44,739 nt of DNA from a virus: positions 1 to 44,739 of IMG/VR virus record IMGVR_UViG_3300025759_000173; one strand, 5' to 3'. The notes under the pieces are model-generated. The model worked only from the letters and a program-made list of their open reading frames with translations. It ran no database searches and was not told where the DNA came from. Numbering within the stretch: the stretch's first letter is position 1; the number at the start of each line of letters is the position of its first letter. The position numbers and the translations under genes are program-made. Below, piece after piece: positions 24,373 through 30,851 of the stretch.

Positions 24373-24513
24373 GGTAGAGCCTGACAAGCATAGGATCGCG
24401 AGCCTATGCCGAGTGAGCCAGAAGGCGAGCGTACGACCAACCTAGGAACGGAAGTAACGGCTCTAAGGAAATGGCCCGAGTAATTCGTGTGGGTTCGACT
24501 CCCACCTCTACCA
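24373..24513 (+). ncRNA. tRNA-like structure of unusual length
   Basis: GGTAGAG (24373-24379) is a perfect 7-bp partner of CTCTACC (24506-24512). The latter directly follows a canonical T-arm (GTGGG, TTCGACT, CCCAC at 24489-24505), and A24513 is the discriminator. The 141-nt span is far too long for a tRNA. Inside lies a GCATAGG/CCTATGC hairpin, but I could not place a 5-bp, 7-loop anticodon arm. Options are a tRNA with an insertion, the 3' part of a larger tmRNA-like RNA, or a degenerate tRNA. A weaker 6-bp acceptor partner lies at 24108. Confidence 0.45.
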
Positions 24514-24516
24514 CTA

Positions 24517-24589
24517 GCCCCCGTAGCCCAATGGCAGAGGCAAGAGACTTAAAATCTCTACAGTGTCGGTTCGACCCCGACCGGGGGTA
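24517..24589 (+). tRNA. tRNA-Leu (anticodon UAA), short variable loop
   Basis: A 73-nt cloverleaf. Acceptor GCCCCCG pairs with CGGGGGT (terminal G-U). D-arm GCC/GGC has AATGG in the loop. Anticodon stem AGAGA/TCTCT has loop CTTAAAA and anticodon TAA, which reads UUA. The variable loop is ACAGT, and the T-arm GTCGG/CCGAC has loop TTCGACC. The variable loop is short, unlike the long arm of bacterial leucine tRNAs, but phage tRNAs often look like this. CCA is not encoded. It could boost reading of UUA, rare in many actinobacteria. Confidence 0.88.
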
Positions 24590-24618
24590 CTGCGATTCGT
24601 ACAAAAAGGAAAAACACC

Positions 24619-24822
24619 GTGAAGGGATTTATTGTGATTGATATTTATGCTTTGCCGAACGAAGTTGTAGACCGTATTTTTCGCGAGCGGTGCCGGTTTT
24701 GCACCAAAAAGGTGACTGCTGTTGACGCGATGGTTGGCAACATCGGTATTTCGCGTATTGATGGTGATTCAGAAAATGGTTACGAGATGTACCATACCGA
24801 GTGTGCACGGAGGAAGGGATGA
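24619..24822 (+). CDS. Small putative zinc-binding protein
   Basis: A 67-residue protein with a GTG start after AAGGA. It has CRFC near residue 26 and a C-terminal H-x-x-x-C (YHTECARRK), a Cys2-His-Cys arrangement compatible with a zinc ribbon. The stop overlaps the next start as ATGA. It is the first gene after the tRNA. Function unknown. Confidence 0.68.
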   Translation: MKGFIVIDIYALPNEVVDRIFRERCRFCTKKVTAVDAMVGNIGISRIDGDSENGYEMYHTECARRKG

Positions 24823-25031
24823 AAGATTTTGATTATGCGGTGATCGACACACACGATGAGTTTGTGTTGTTCGCTGGTACATATGCTGAGTGTACTCAGG
24901 TTCTTGATGAATCGTATGGTGGTACTCAAATCGTGGATTTTTATGATGTTATGGATTGGCCCATTGAAAGTTTTAGTGTGGACATTCCAAATTATCGTAA
25001 GCCGTTTTACTTTTACACTGTTGAAGATTGA
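24819..25031 (+). CDS. Small acidic protein, unknown
   Basis: A 70-residue protein (MKDFDYAVIDTHDEFVLF), strongly acidic and aromatic, beginning at an ATGA overlap with the zinc-type gene and preceded by GGAGGAAGGG. Beta-rich in appearance with a Tyr/Phe-rich C terminus. Possibly a small DNA-mimic-like or host-inhibitor protein, but this is speculation from composition only. Confidence 0.65.
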   Translation: MKDFDYAVIDTHDEFVLFAGTYAECTQVLDESYGGTQIVDFYDVMDWPIESFSVDIPNYRKPFYFYTVED

Positions 25032-25047
25032 TAACTAGGAGGTTATT

Positions 25048-25269
25048 ATGTCATTACAAATTAATGTTCATCGCAATTGGGATCACACCACTATGGAGCG
25101 TATGCCTTGGCAGATCGATTTCCATGATCACGAGTCGTTTGCGGTTGTCAAGATCACATGCGGTAATGATTCTGTCACGTTCTTTGACGAAGATATTGCT
25201 CAGTTTGTTGTGGCCTTAGAGGCTGCATGGTACGCATTTCATGCGGAGGAGGTTTCTGATGAATCGTGA
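25048..25269 (+). CDS. Small conserved-looking phage protein, unknown
   Basis: A 73-residue protein (MSLQINVHRNWDHTTMERM) with a very strong ribosome binding site (TAGGAGG). Acidic, with alternating strands and an amphipathic C-terminal helix. It overlaps the next gene by eleven bases. Family not recognised. Confidence 0.68.
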   Translation: MSLQINVHRNWDHTTMERMPWQIDFHDHESFAVVKITCGNDSVTFFDEDIAQFVVALEAAWYAFHAEEVSDES

Positions 25270-25783
25270 TTTGATGTTACGAGTTGCGGATTTTATTGAT
25301 GATTTGCCAGCAAGTAAGTTCAGTATGAACATATGGGTTGGTCGAAGGTTTGGCGAGTACAAACTCGGTGAACATAAACCGTCGCAAATTAGTGATGGCG
25401 AATGTTATGACAGTCTTGACGAGGCTGTTGAAGATTGTGGGACGGTTGGTTGTATCGCTGGATGGACAGTTCTGCTAGCAGATGACTCCGCTTATCGCGA
25501 TTATAATTATCTTCAGCGTGTCATGGATTTGTTTGAGTTGACATATGAAGAAAGTCGTGAGTTGTGCCACAACTTGCATGATGATACGACTGTATGGGAA
25601 CGGTATTGGCACGAGTTAATTAGTGACGATACGTTATTGACGCCCGAATGTGCTTATCCAAATCAAGACAACATTACGCACAAGATGGCGGCAAAGATGT
25701 TGCGTCGTATTGCTACTAATGAGTGGGAGTTGACAGCAACCACACACCTTAAAGAGGAACTAGATTATGTGCGAAATCAATGA
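25259..25783 (+). CDS. Protein with CGTVGCIAGW motif, unknown function
   Basis: A 174-residue protein started at 25259 after GGAGGAGG. It carries CGTVGCIAGW near residues 60-70, a signature of a widespread small phage and bacterial family of unknown function in which the paired Cys and Gly-Trp are conserved. The rest is helical, with several acidic segments (DLFELTYEESREL) and a C-terminal helix ending in VRNQ. Adjacent early genes are all small, so it is probably an accessory early protein. Confidence 0.78.
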   Translation: MNRDLMLRVADFIDDLPASKFSMNIWVGRRFGEYKLGEHKPSQISDGECYDSLDEAVEDCGTVGCIAGWTVLLADDSAYRDYNYLQRVMDLFELTYEESRELCHNLHDDTTVWERYWHELISDDTLLTPECAYPNQDNITHKMAAKMLRRIATNEWELTATTHLKEELDYVRNQ

Positions 25784-25952
25784 AAGAGCAAACGATATTG
25801 CTAACGCAATGTTTATGTTGTCGCTTGCAATTAACTTTGGTTTCCTGTTGGTGTTCTTCCGATACCGTGATTCTGTGCGCTATTGGAAGCAGGCCACAGT
25901 AGATGCTCGCAAACAAATAAAGCGTTTGCGTGACGACACTTACAGTAATTGA
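25767..25952 (+). CDS. Small single-span membrane protein
   Basis: A 61-residue protein with one hydrophobic helix (MFMLSLAINFGFLLVFF, about residues 15-31) and a basic, coiled C-terminal tail (RKQIKRLRDD). It overlaps the preceding gene by 17 bases. It could be a membrane anchor, a superinfection-exclusion factor or a holin-like protein. Its location among early genes makes a holin less likely. Confidence 0.62.
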   Translation: MCEINERANDIANAMFMLSLAINFGFLLVFFRYRDSVRYWKQATVDARKQIKRLRDDTYSN

Positions 25953-25994
25953 TGTGAGTGTTTGTTACCCATTTCAACTATTAAGGAGGATATG

Positions 25995-26369
25995 ATGGGT
26001 ATGTTTAACAACGTAACGGTGATTGGTAATCTGGTATCAGACCCAGTATTGACCGTTACTTCTAATGATAAGGTGCTGTGCAAGGCGCGTGTTGCTGTCA
26101 ATGAGCCGTATCAAATGAACGGTGAATGGCATGAGCGTACCTCGTACGTGAACGTTGTGACATGGGACGGCTTGGCCGAGAACATTGCTGCATCGTTTGG
26201 TACTGGCGACCGTGTGATTGTTGTCGGTCGTATCGATGTGCGTGATTACACAACGGAGGATGGTAGTCGCGCATACAGCACCGAGATTACTGCTACGGAG
26301 TTTGGTGCTTCGGTGCGTCGTGCGTACTTGCCCAAGATTGAGCGGGTCAAGTCGCCAGTTACTGTGTGA
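25995..26369 (+). CDS. ssb: Single-stranded DNA-binding protein
   Basis: A 124-residue SSB with the OB-fold opening FNNVTVIGNLVSDPVL, the central strand YVNVVTWDGLAENIAASF, GDRVIVVGRIDVRDYTTEDG and the closing strand TEITATEFG, all in the bacterial SSB order. The protein coats ssDNA during replication and recombination. The acidic C-terminal tip of cellular SSBs is absent, as often in phage versions. The start at 25995 has the best spacing from AAGGAGG. It is followed by a strong hairpin. Confidence 0.93.
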   Translation: MGMFNNVTVIGNLVSDPVLTVTSNDKVLCKARVAVNEPYQMNGEWHERTSYVNVVTWDGLAENIAASFGTGDRVIVVGRIDVRDYTTEDGSRAYSTEITATEFGASVRRAYLPKIERVKSPVTV

Positions 26370-26387
26370 TCCGCAGTAGTATGGTTT

Positions 26388-26425
26388 GTGGGGGTCGGGT
26401 TTCCGTGGTGGTGTCCGGCCCCCAC
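26388..26425 (+). terminator. Hairpin after the SSB gene
   Basis: Arms GTGGGGGTCGG and CCGGCCCCCAC pair over 11 bases with one T-G wobble and a 16-base loop, 18 bases after the SSB stop. No long T-run follows, so it may be a weak terminator or an mRNA-end stabiliser. The next gene has its own ribosome binding site. Confidence 0.6.
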
Positions 26426-26450
26426 CACGATTACTATTGTAGGAGCACAG

Positions 26451-26735
26451 ATGAATCAAGAACTTTGGGCTGCACGTTTGAATGACCCGTCATCTCGGTA
26501 TGATGTGTTGGACTTCGGCCTTGCTCTTGTTGGTGATCCAGACGATGAGTCGCAGAACGCTGAACCAACTCTGATTCTGCATGTGCAGCATTGGGAATCT
26601 GGTTTGGAGTTCGACTTTACTTATCGTTTGGTGCCGGAAGCCGTGGCATTATTTGCTGCGGTCTTCAGTCGGATGGCTGAAGACATTGATAACAATACTG
26701 TCCTTTCGGACATTGATCCCCCTTGGGAGGAATAA
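26451..26735 (+). CDS. Small early protein, unknown
   Basis: A 94-residue acidic protein (MNQELWAARLNDPSSRYDV) with AGGAG ahead of the ATG. Strand-rich N half (TLILHVQHWESGLEFDF) and a helical C half. The ATG of the next gene follows directly after its stop. No family recognised. Confidence 0.7.
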   Translation: MNQELWAARLNDPSSRYDVLDFGLALVGDPDDESQNAEPTLILHVQHWESGLEFDFTYRLVPEAVALFAAVFSRMAEDIDNNTVLSDIDPPWEE

Positions 26736-27206
26736 ATGATTGTGTATGACAGCAACATTGACGCGACGGATTTATATTCGTTGGGTCTTGTTGATTACGC
26801 GACTGTGATTGGCGAATTGTCGTTCAATTCGTTCCCGATGAAGAACCGTCAGGTTGCTGCTGCTATTGCGGAGGGTATGGAACGTGTGTTGTATCTGCGA
26901 CTTGGGTTTGTGTCGCCTGCTGATATGCGTTACTTCGCTGGTGTAGTGGTTGATGATGTTGAAGAACTTGGTATGTCGTACAAGACGCTTGCCCCTTCGA
27001 CGGTTCGGTTTGCGTACGAGTTTGGTCGTAACGCTTCTGCTAATGCTGACTGGCATAGCGCGTTTGTTCAGCAGTTCGCTGCGCGACTGGCTGGTAGTGA
27101 GCCACGTGAGATTAAGGCTGTTCGTAAGGCACCGGAGACACAAGTTGTCCGTGTTGCTGCACCGCAGCCAACGTCAGCGATTGGGACGTTTGATCCCGAC
27201 GAGTGA
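26736..27206 (+). CDS. Early protein, unknown function
   Basis: A 156-residue protein, mostly helical (QVAAAIAEGMERVLYLRLG; FVSPADMRYFAGVVVDDVEE), with a Pro/Ala-rich disordered tail (APQPTSAIGTFDPDE). The start immediately follows the previous stop and the ribosome binding site lies inside that gene (GGGAGGAA). It is the last gene before a strong terminator. No family recognised. Confidence 0.7.
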   Translation: MIVYDSNIDATDLYSLGLVDYATVIGELSFNSFPMKNRQVAAAIAEGMERVLYLRLGFVSPADMRYFAGVVVDDVEELGMSYKTLAPSTVRFAYEFGRNASANADWHSAFVQQFAARLAGSEPREIKAVRKAPETQVVRVAAPQPTSAIGTFDPDE

Positions 27207-27265
27207 CAAGGTGTCCCCTACATAACGTTGTCTATTGATGGCGCTGTGACGGACATAGGGGATGT

Positions 27266-27312
27266 GTGTGTCCCTTCCCCCGGCTGGGAGGCCAATTGGG
27301 GAAGGGGCACAC
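27266..27312 (+). terminator. Strong intrinsic terminator
   Basis: A 15-bp stem of GTGTGTCCCTTCCCC and GGGGAAGGGGCACAC (one G-U) with a 17-base loop, followed by GTTTTATA. It lies 60 bases after the stop at 27206 and ends the first half of the early operon. Its arm sequence recurs in the terminator at 28628-28678. Confidence 0.88.
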
Positions 27313-27339
27313 GTTTTATACAACTAACTAGGAGGTATT

Positions 27340-28347
27340 ATGCCTGCGTATTTTGACACAGGGTTTACTGTTCGTACTCCCGCTTGGCATGGTCTTGGTG
27401 CCGTGCTTGATGATTACCCTCGTTCGATTGGTGAGGCTCGTCGCTTTGCTGGTTTGAACTGGGAGCCACGGCTGGTCGTTCCGTATCAGCGTCGTACCAA
27501 CCCTATCGGGATTGGCCCTGACGGTGAACTGGTGACCGAGGACGAGTTCGTGGAGATTCCTCATGCTCGTATTGTGGAGCGTGACGATACTGGCGAGGTG
27601 ATTGGTCATGGTATGTCTGACCGTTATCAGCCGATTACTAACGCCGAGATGTTTGGTGTGTTGGAAACTCTGGTTGGTCAGGGTTTGAAGATTGAGACTG
27701 CCGGTTCGGTTAAGGGCGGTGCGATTGTGTGGGCTTTGGCTTATCTTGATCAGCCGTATACTTTGCCGGGTGATGACAGTGTGTCGTTTCCGTATTTGAC
27801 TGTGATTAATTCGCATGACGGTAAGTCTGCGATGCGTGCAGCACCTACTCAGGTTCGTGTTGTGTGTTGGAACACGGTTCAGATGGCGTTGGATGAGTCA
27901 CGTAACACTGGTTTGTATTACGATTTCCGGCACAAGGGTAATGTGTCTGATCGTATTGACGAGGCCAAGCAGGCTATCTCTGGTATGTCTGCGTCGCGTG
28001 ATAAGTGGGTCAAGTTGGCTAACGAGTTGCTTGGTATCAAGGTGACGGATCAGTCGTATGATGCGTTTGTTGCAGAGTTTTTGCCTGAGCCGCCTCCGGG
28101 TATTGCGACGGATCGTGTGCGTCGTAATGTTTCTGATGCTCGTGCGCAGTTCCGTAGCTTGTATCACGGTGAGCAGAACGCTGCGGTGAATGGTAGTGCG
28201 TTGGCGTTGGTTAATACTGCTGTTGAGTATTTAGATCATGCGCGTGGCTATCGTAATTCTGACACGTATCTTGGCCGTACCATTTTGAAGCCTGAGCCGT
28301 TGAAGCAGAAGGCTGTGCAGATCGCCCGTGCTGTGTGTGCGGTGTGA
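27340..28347 (+). CDS. DUF932 (phage/plasmid-like TIGR03299) protein
   Basis: A 335-residue protein with the family opening FTVRTPAWHGLG, a central GHGMSDRYQPI, and VVCWNTVQMAL. This is the DUF932 / TIGR03299 family common in actinophages and mobile elements. Its biochemical role is not established. The start has TAGGAGG just upstream. It begins a new transcription unit after the strong terminator and is followed directly by the next gene. Confidence 0.9.
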   Translation: MPAYFDTGFTVRTPAWHGLGAVLDDYPRSIGEARRFAGLNWEPRLVVPYQRRTNPIGIGPDGELVTEDEFVEIPHARIVERDDTGEVIGHGMSDRYQPITNAEMFGVLETLVGQGLKIETAGSVKGGAIVWALAYLDQPYTLPGDDSVSFPYLTVINSHDGKSAMRAAPTQVRVVCWNTVQMALDESRNTGLYYDFRHKGNVSDRIDEAKQAISGMSASRDKWVKLANELLGIKVTDQSYDAFVAEFLPEPPPGIATDRVRRNVSDARAQFRSLYHGEQNAAVNGSALALVNTAVEYLDHARGYRNSDTYLGRTILKPEPLKQKAVQIARAVCAV

Positions 28348-28361
28348 GTAAAGGAGAAACA

Positions 28362-28622
28362 GTGAAATTATCAGACATTGAGTTTGTCGAGCCGCCTGTG
28401 TCGAAGACTACAGGTCGTGGTCGTACAAGTGACAAGTGGCAGTTTGTGTTGCTGTTGGCAGCGCAGGCTCCGAATGAGTGGGCGAAGTATCCTGAGCCTG
28501 TGAATACTGCGTCAATGTTCTATGAGATTCGGAAAGAGATTCCGAATTTGCAGATTGCGTCGCGTAAGAATCCGACGGATCGCAAGAAGATTGATGTGTA
28601 CTGCCGTATTGTAACGGCGTGA
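28362..28622 (+). CDS. Small basic protein, unknown
   Basis: An 86-residue protein with a GTG start after AAAGGAG (VKLSDIEFVEPPVSKTTGR). The C half is basic (RKNPTDRKKIDVYCR), suggesting nucleic-acid binding, and the fold appears mixed alpha/beta. It follows the DUF932 gene by 14 bases and precedes a strong terminator, so the two form one unit. No family recognised. Confidence 0.72.
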   Translation: MKLSDIEFVEPPVSKTTGRGRTSDKWQFVLLLAAQAPNEWAKYPEPVNTASMFYEIRKEIPNLQIASRKNPTDRKKIDVYCRIVTA

Positions 28623-28627
28623 GTTCG

Positions 28628-28678
28628 TGTGTGTCCCCCGGTGACAACCTCTGGTCGGGTAGGGCTGGGGGACACACA
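28628..28678 (+). terminator. Strong intrinsic terminator sharing arm with previous one
   Basis: Arms TGTGTGTCCCCC and GGGGGACACACA pair over 12 bases, followed by TGTTTTTA. It lies directly after the stop at 28622. The left arm repeats the GTGTGTCCC of the terminator at 27266, suggesting duplication of a terminator cassette. Confidence 0.88.
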
Positions 28679-28702
28679 TGTTTTTACTGATAAGGAGTTG
28701 TT

Positions 28703-28942
28703 ATGAAACGACCTGCGATTACTGATGCCCGCCAGTTGGCTAACACTGCTTTGTTGCAGATGAAGACGGCTACCGGTGATGGTGTGTGGGACAAGGTGTC
28801 CGCTGATAAGCAGTACATTATGGGTTTGATTGGTGGCATCATGTATGTGACTTCTGGTGCGACGCAGGCTCAACAAGTTTTGGAGGAGTTTATTGATGAA
28901 GTTCGTGAAGCAACCGCTATCGTTAAGCCGGAGGCCGACTAG
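28703..28942 (+). CDS. Small helical protein, unknown
   Basis: A 79-residue, largely helical protein (DARQLANTALLQMKTATGDG) with AAGGAG upstream. The centre has a Gly-rich hydrophobic stretch (YIMGLIGGIMYVTSGA) that may be a short membrane or packing helix. It is overlapped by the next gene's start. No family recognised. Confidence 0.68.
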   Translation: MKRPAITDARQLANTALLQMKTATGDGVWDKVSADKQYIMGLIGGIMYVTSGATQAQQVLEEFIDEVREATAIVKPEAD

Positions 28943-29057
28943 CCGTATTGTGTTGCACGAGGTTGATATCAGAAATGATATCGATGATTTAACTGTGCAT
29001 TTGGCTACGTGTGTGTGCGACGAGTGTCATCCTGATCGGCGTCACGATGAGTGGTAA
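28896..29057 (+). CDS. Tiny putative zinc-binding protein
   Basis: A 53-residue protein read from an internal ATG with GGAGGAG eight bases upstream, overlapping the previous gene by 47 bases. It ends CVCDECHPDRRH, a Cys-rich cluster compatible with a zinc knuckle. The ribosome binding site favours it being real despite the overlap. Confidence 0.55.
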   Translation: MKFVKQPLSLSRRPTSRIVLHEVDIRNDIDDLTVHLATCVCDECHPDRRHDEW

Positions 29058-29406
29058 GCGTACGTTTTGGTATCACCTTGCGCAAAACCGTGTCAATATG
29101 TTGTTAAAAGATGGGCGTATTGTACGGCTGATTGGTGTTAAGGATCGCGCCGGTAAGTTTAAAATACGGTATCAGGATCGCCACGAGATGGTGTGGGCTG
29201 ATGATTATGCTGCTATCTTTGTTGATAGCGAGTGGGTCAGGTGTCCTTTGTGGGAGCCTTTGGTGCAGCCTTTTTGTAACCCGTCTTCTTTGCCGCGACT
29301 TTCTTCGGCTGAGAAGTTGCCGGAGATTCGGGAGGTTCCTGATCCGCCTCGGGTTCTGGCGTATGTTCAGCCGGTGCAGTGGGAGGAACCTCTGCCTGTA
29401 ACTTGA
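29047..29406 (+). CDS. Small protein overlapping an antisense regulator gene
   Basis: A 119-residue protein (MSGKRTFWYHLAQNRVNMLL). The N-terminal 70 residues look like a small SH3- or Tudor-like beta domain (GRIVRLIGVKDRAGKFKIRY). The last 55 are Pro/Glu-rich and are coded opposite the tail of the leftward HTH gene (29237-29596). One of the two tails is probably less constrained. No clear ribosome binding site; coupling with the previous gene is likely. Confidence 0.58.
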   Translation: MSGKRTFWYHLAQNRVNMLLKDGRIVRLIGVKDRAGKFKIRYQDRHEMVWADDYAAIFVDSEWVRCPLWEPLVQPFCNPSSLPRLSSAEKLPEIREVPDPPRVLAYVQPVQWEEPLPVT

Positions 29407-29596
29407 CGACTGATCCGGGCATCTTTGTCCATGTGACTAGACCGGCTCGTTCTAATGCGACCATTCGGTATCGTACTACGTCGGGGCTGATGCGTAGTTT
29501 GCTGGCGATTGCTCGTGCTGTGCAGGCGTTGTGTTCTGCACGGATAATGTCGATCGCGTTAAGAATTTGGTGGTCTACGTTGCGCATGTTGCTCAT
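29237..29596 (-). CDS. Winged-helix DNA-binding regulator
   Basis: A 119-residue protein with a winged-helix domain at about residues 8-65: CTARAIASKLRISPDVVRYRMVALERAG is a typical DNA-recognition pair of helices followed by the LVTWTK wing. The tail is Pro/Glu-rich and then lysine-rich (KKVAAKK). The only leftward gene inside the rightward block, it has its own TATACT box six bases before the ATG, typical of leaderless actinobacterial genes. It is divergent from the Cas4-like nuclease gene 42 bases away and overlaps the upstream early gene tail-to-tail by 170 bases. Likely a transcriptional repressor or modulator. Confidence 0.8.
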   Translation of the reverse strand: MSNMRNVDHQILNAIDIIRAEHNACTARAIASKLRISPDVVRYRMVALERAGLVTWTKMPGSVVKLQAEVPPTAPAEHTPEPEADQEPPESPATSQPKKVAAKKTGYKKAAPKAPTKDT

Positions 29597-29602
29597 GCCG
29601 AT

Positions 29603-29608
29603 AGTATA
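29603..29608 (-). promoter_or_regulatory. Leaderless -10 box of the HTH gene
   Basis: TATACT on the - strand, six bases before the ATG at 29596. This spacing puts transcription start at or next to the start codon, so the mRNA would lack a leader; no ribosome binding site is present, in agreement. Confidence 0.55.
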
Positions 29609-29638
29609 CACACTTGCGTAAGCCTTTAAGGAGGGTTA

Positions 29639-30583
29639 ATGATTAAGAAAGATATTTCGGATTTGCCGTTGCCGTCATCAGATGGTGGTGATCCGCCTGT
29701 TCGTCCTGTGTTTGCTGAGAAGATTGCGACGACATGGTTTGATAAGTACCTTGATGCTGGCAATGCGGATAAGGCTAGGGCTATTCCTGAGTTGCCGTAT
29801 CGTGCGTCGTATGCGTCGAAGCGTTGTGATCGTCAGTTGTGGTATGCGTTGCGTGGTACACCGGAGTCTGAGCCGTTGACGATTGCGTCGGCGTGGACGA
29901 TGGGGTTGGGCACGATGGTGCACGATGCTTTGCAGAGTGTTGTTGATGATGTGTTCCCGAACTCTACGTGTGAACCTGATGTTGACTTGCGCACTATTGG
30001 TATTCCGGGTTCGGGTCATGCTGATGTTGTGTTGTGGGACGATGACACGTTAGTTGAGATTAAAACAACTGGCGGGTTTTCGTTCAAAATGATGGCGACC
30101 TCGTTCAAGGGTACGCCTCAGGGGCCACGGCATGGCTATGTGTTGCAGGCTGGCATGATGGCTGCTGCTTTAGGTGTCAGCAATGTAGTGATTGCGTTGT
30201 TGTCGTTGGAGCCGGTGTCGCCTCAGTTGGCCGAACAGTATTCTGATTCGGAGGCTGGCAGGTTTGCTGCTGAGTGGCGGTTCACTGTTGATGCTGTGCA
30301 ACCGTGGCTTGATCACGAGGTTGAGCGCGTTAATCGTTTGATTAATGATGTGAACGAAAACGTAATGCCTGATCGTGTGATTGATGATCCCGAGTTCCCT
30401 GTTGGTGCGACGGTAACTGCTCCGATGGCGTCGCGTGCACCGTGGGTTGTTGTCGAAGATGACAAGGTTGTGGACTCTGGCCAGTACTGGGGTTGTGCAT
30501 ATTGTCCGTGGCGTTCGCAATGTGACAAGGATGGTGCTGGTGTACAAGTCGTTTCACACGTTTCATCGGGTGCTGATTCCTGA
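29639..30583 (+). CDS. Cas4/RecB-like PD-(D/E)XK exonuclease
   Basis: A 314-residue nuclease. D129 (SGHADVVLW), E140 and K142 (LVEIKTT) form the PD-(D/E)XK core, H95 is the upstream His, and Q170 (GYVLQAGMMAA) fits the QxxxY-type motif. C63 with C286, C289 and C295 (CAYCPWRSQC) matches the four-Cys iron-sulfur site of Cas4/AddB enzymes. Such phage proteins process DNA ends for recombination and replication. The start has a strong AAGGAGG. No cas1 or CRISPR array is near, so adaptation is not implied. Confidence 0.88.
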   Translation: MIKKDISDLPLPSSDGGDPPVRPVFAEKIATTWFDKYLDAGNADKARAIPELPYRASYASKRCDRQLWYALRGTPESEPLTIASAWTMGLGTMVHDALQSVVDDVFPNSTCEPDVDLRTIGIPGSGHADVVLWDDDTLVEIKTTGGFSFKMMATSFKGTPQGPRHGYVLQAGMMAAALGVSNVVIALLSLEPVSPQLAEQYSDSEAGRFAAEWRFTVDAVQPWLDHEVERVNRLINDVNENVMPDRVIDDPEFPVGATVTAPMASRAPWVVVEDDKVVDSGQYWGCAYCPWRSQCDKDGAGVQVVSHVSSGADS

Positions 30584-30851
30584 CGATCCTCGTCTTGATC
30601 TGCATGTTGATGCAATAGTCGAAGCGTATCGGCCTCCACCTAAACGGTTCGTCAGGGGCGTCAATTTTTTCGGGATACGTAAGGCCCGAGATAAATTGTA
30701 CGTCTGCGACATACGCTTACAGGGGGGCTGGTGGCGTGTCAATCCGATGGTTGGCAGTCTCCGTTTGGAGCGTCACGCGACCGATTGGGCTGATTGGTTT
30801 GATGAAGTTATCTATTTGTTTGAAAGGAAGAATAATGCCAAAGATGTTTAA
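30531..30851 (+). CDS. Small protein overlapping nuclease end, unknown
   Basis: A 106-residue protein overlapping the nuclease gene by 53 bases. ATG at 30531 has AAGG close upstream; a GTG shortly after is also possible. It is basic and aromatic in the centre (PPPKRFVRGVNFFGIRKARDKLYV) with Trp/Asp-rich end (HATDWADWFDEVIYLF). It overlaps the next gene by 17 bases. Function unknown; perhaps a nuclease partner by position. Confidence 0.62.
   Translation: MVLVYKSFHTFHRVLIPDDPRLDLHVDAIVEAYRPPPKRFVRGVNFFGIRKARDKLYVCDIRLQGGWWRVNPMVGSLRLERHATDWADWFDEVIYLFERKNNAKDV

Larger units (their letters stand above)
24143..24513 (+). ncRNA. Candidate structured RNA: pseudoknot array plus tRNA-like 3' end
   Basis: No credible gene occupies 24050-24618. 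From 24143 several segments can each form an H-type pseudoknot. Three copies of one unit use stems CCTC/GAGG and GAGCA/TGCTC. One larger unit at about 24248-24299 uses CGGGG/CCCCG and GTGGG/CCCAC. A relic at 24143 keeps CCTC, GAGG and TAAAAC. They lead to a T-arm and acceptor strand ending at 24513. A chain of pseudoknots before a tRNA-like end recalls tmRNA. A GCC-to-TAA frame of ten residues at 24168-24200 (AFADTRQGSV) sits where a tag might be, but the canonical tmRNA D-loop motif and tag ending are absent. The 5' end is unknown. Confidence 0.4.

Noticed and set aside
24489-24513. attP core made from the 3' end of a host tRNA
   Set aside because: The T-arm and acceptor strand look like an attachment core, but there is no integrase, and a matching 5' acceptor strand lies upstream. 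Not excluded, but weaker than a structured RNA.
29639-30583. CRISPR-Cas adaptation role for the Cas4-like nuclease
   Set aside because: No cas1, cas2 or array in the window; stand-alone Cas4/RecB-like proteins are common in phages.
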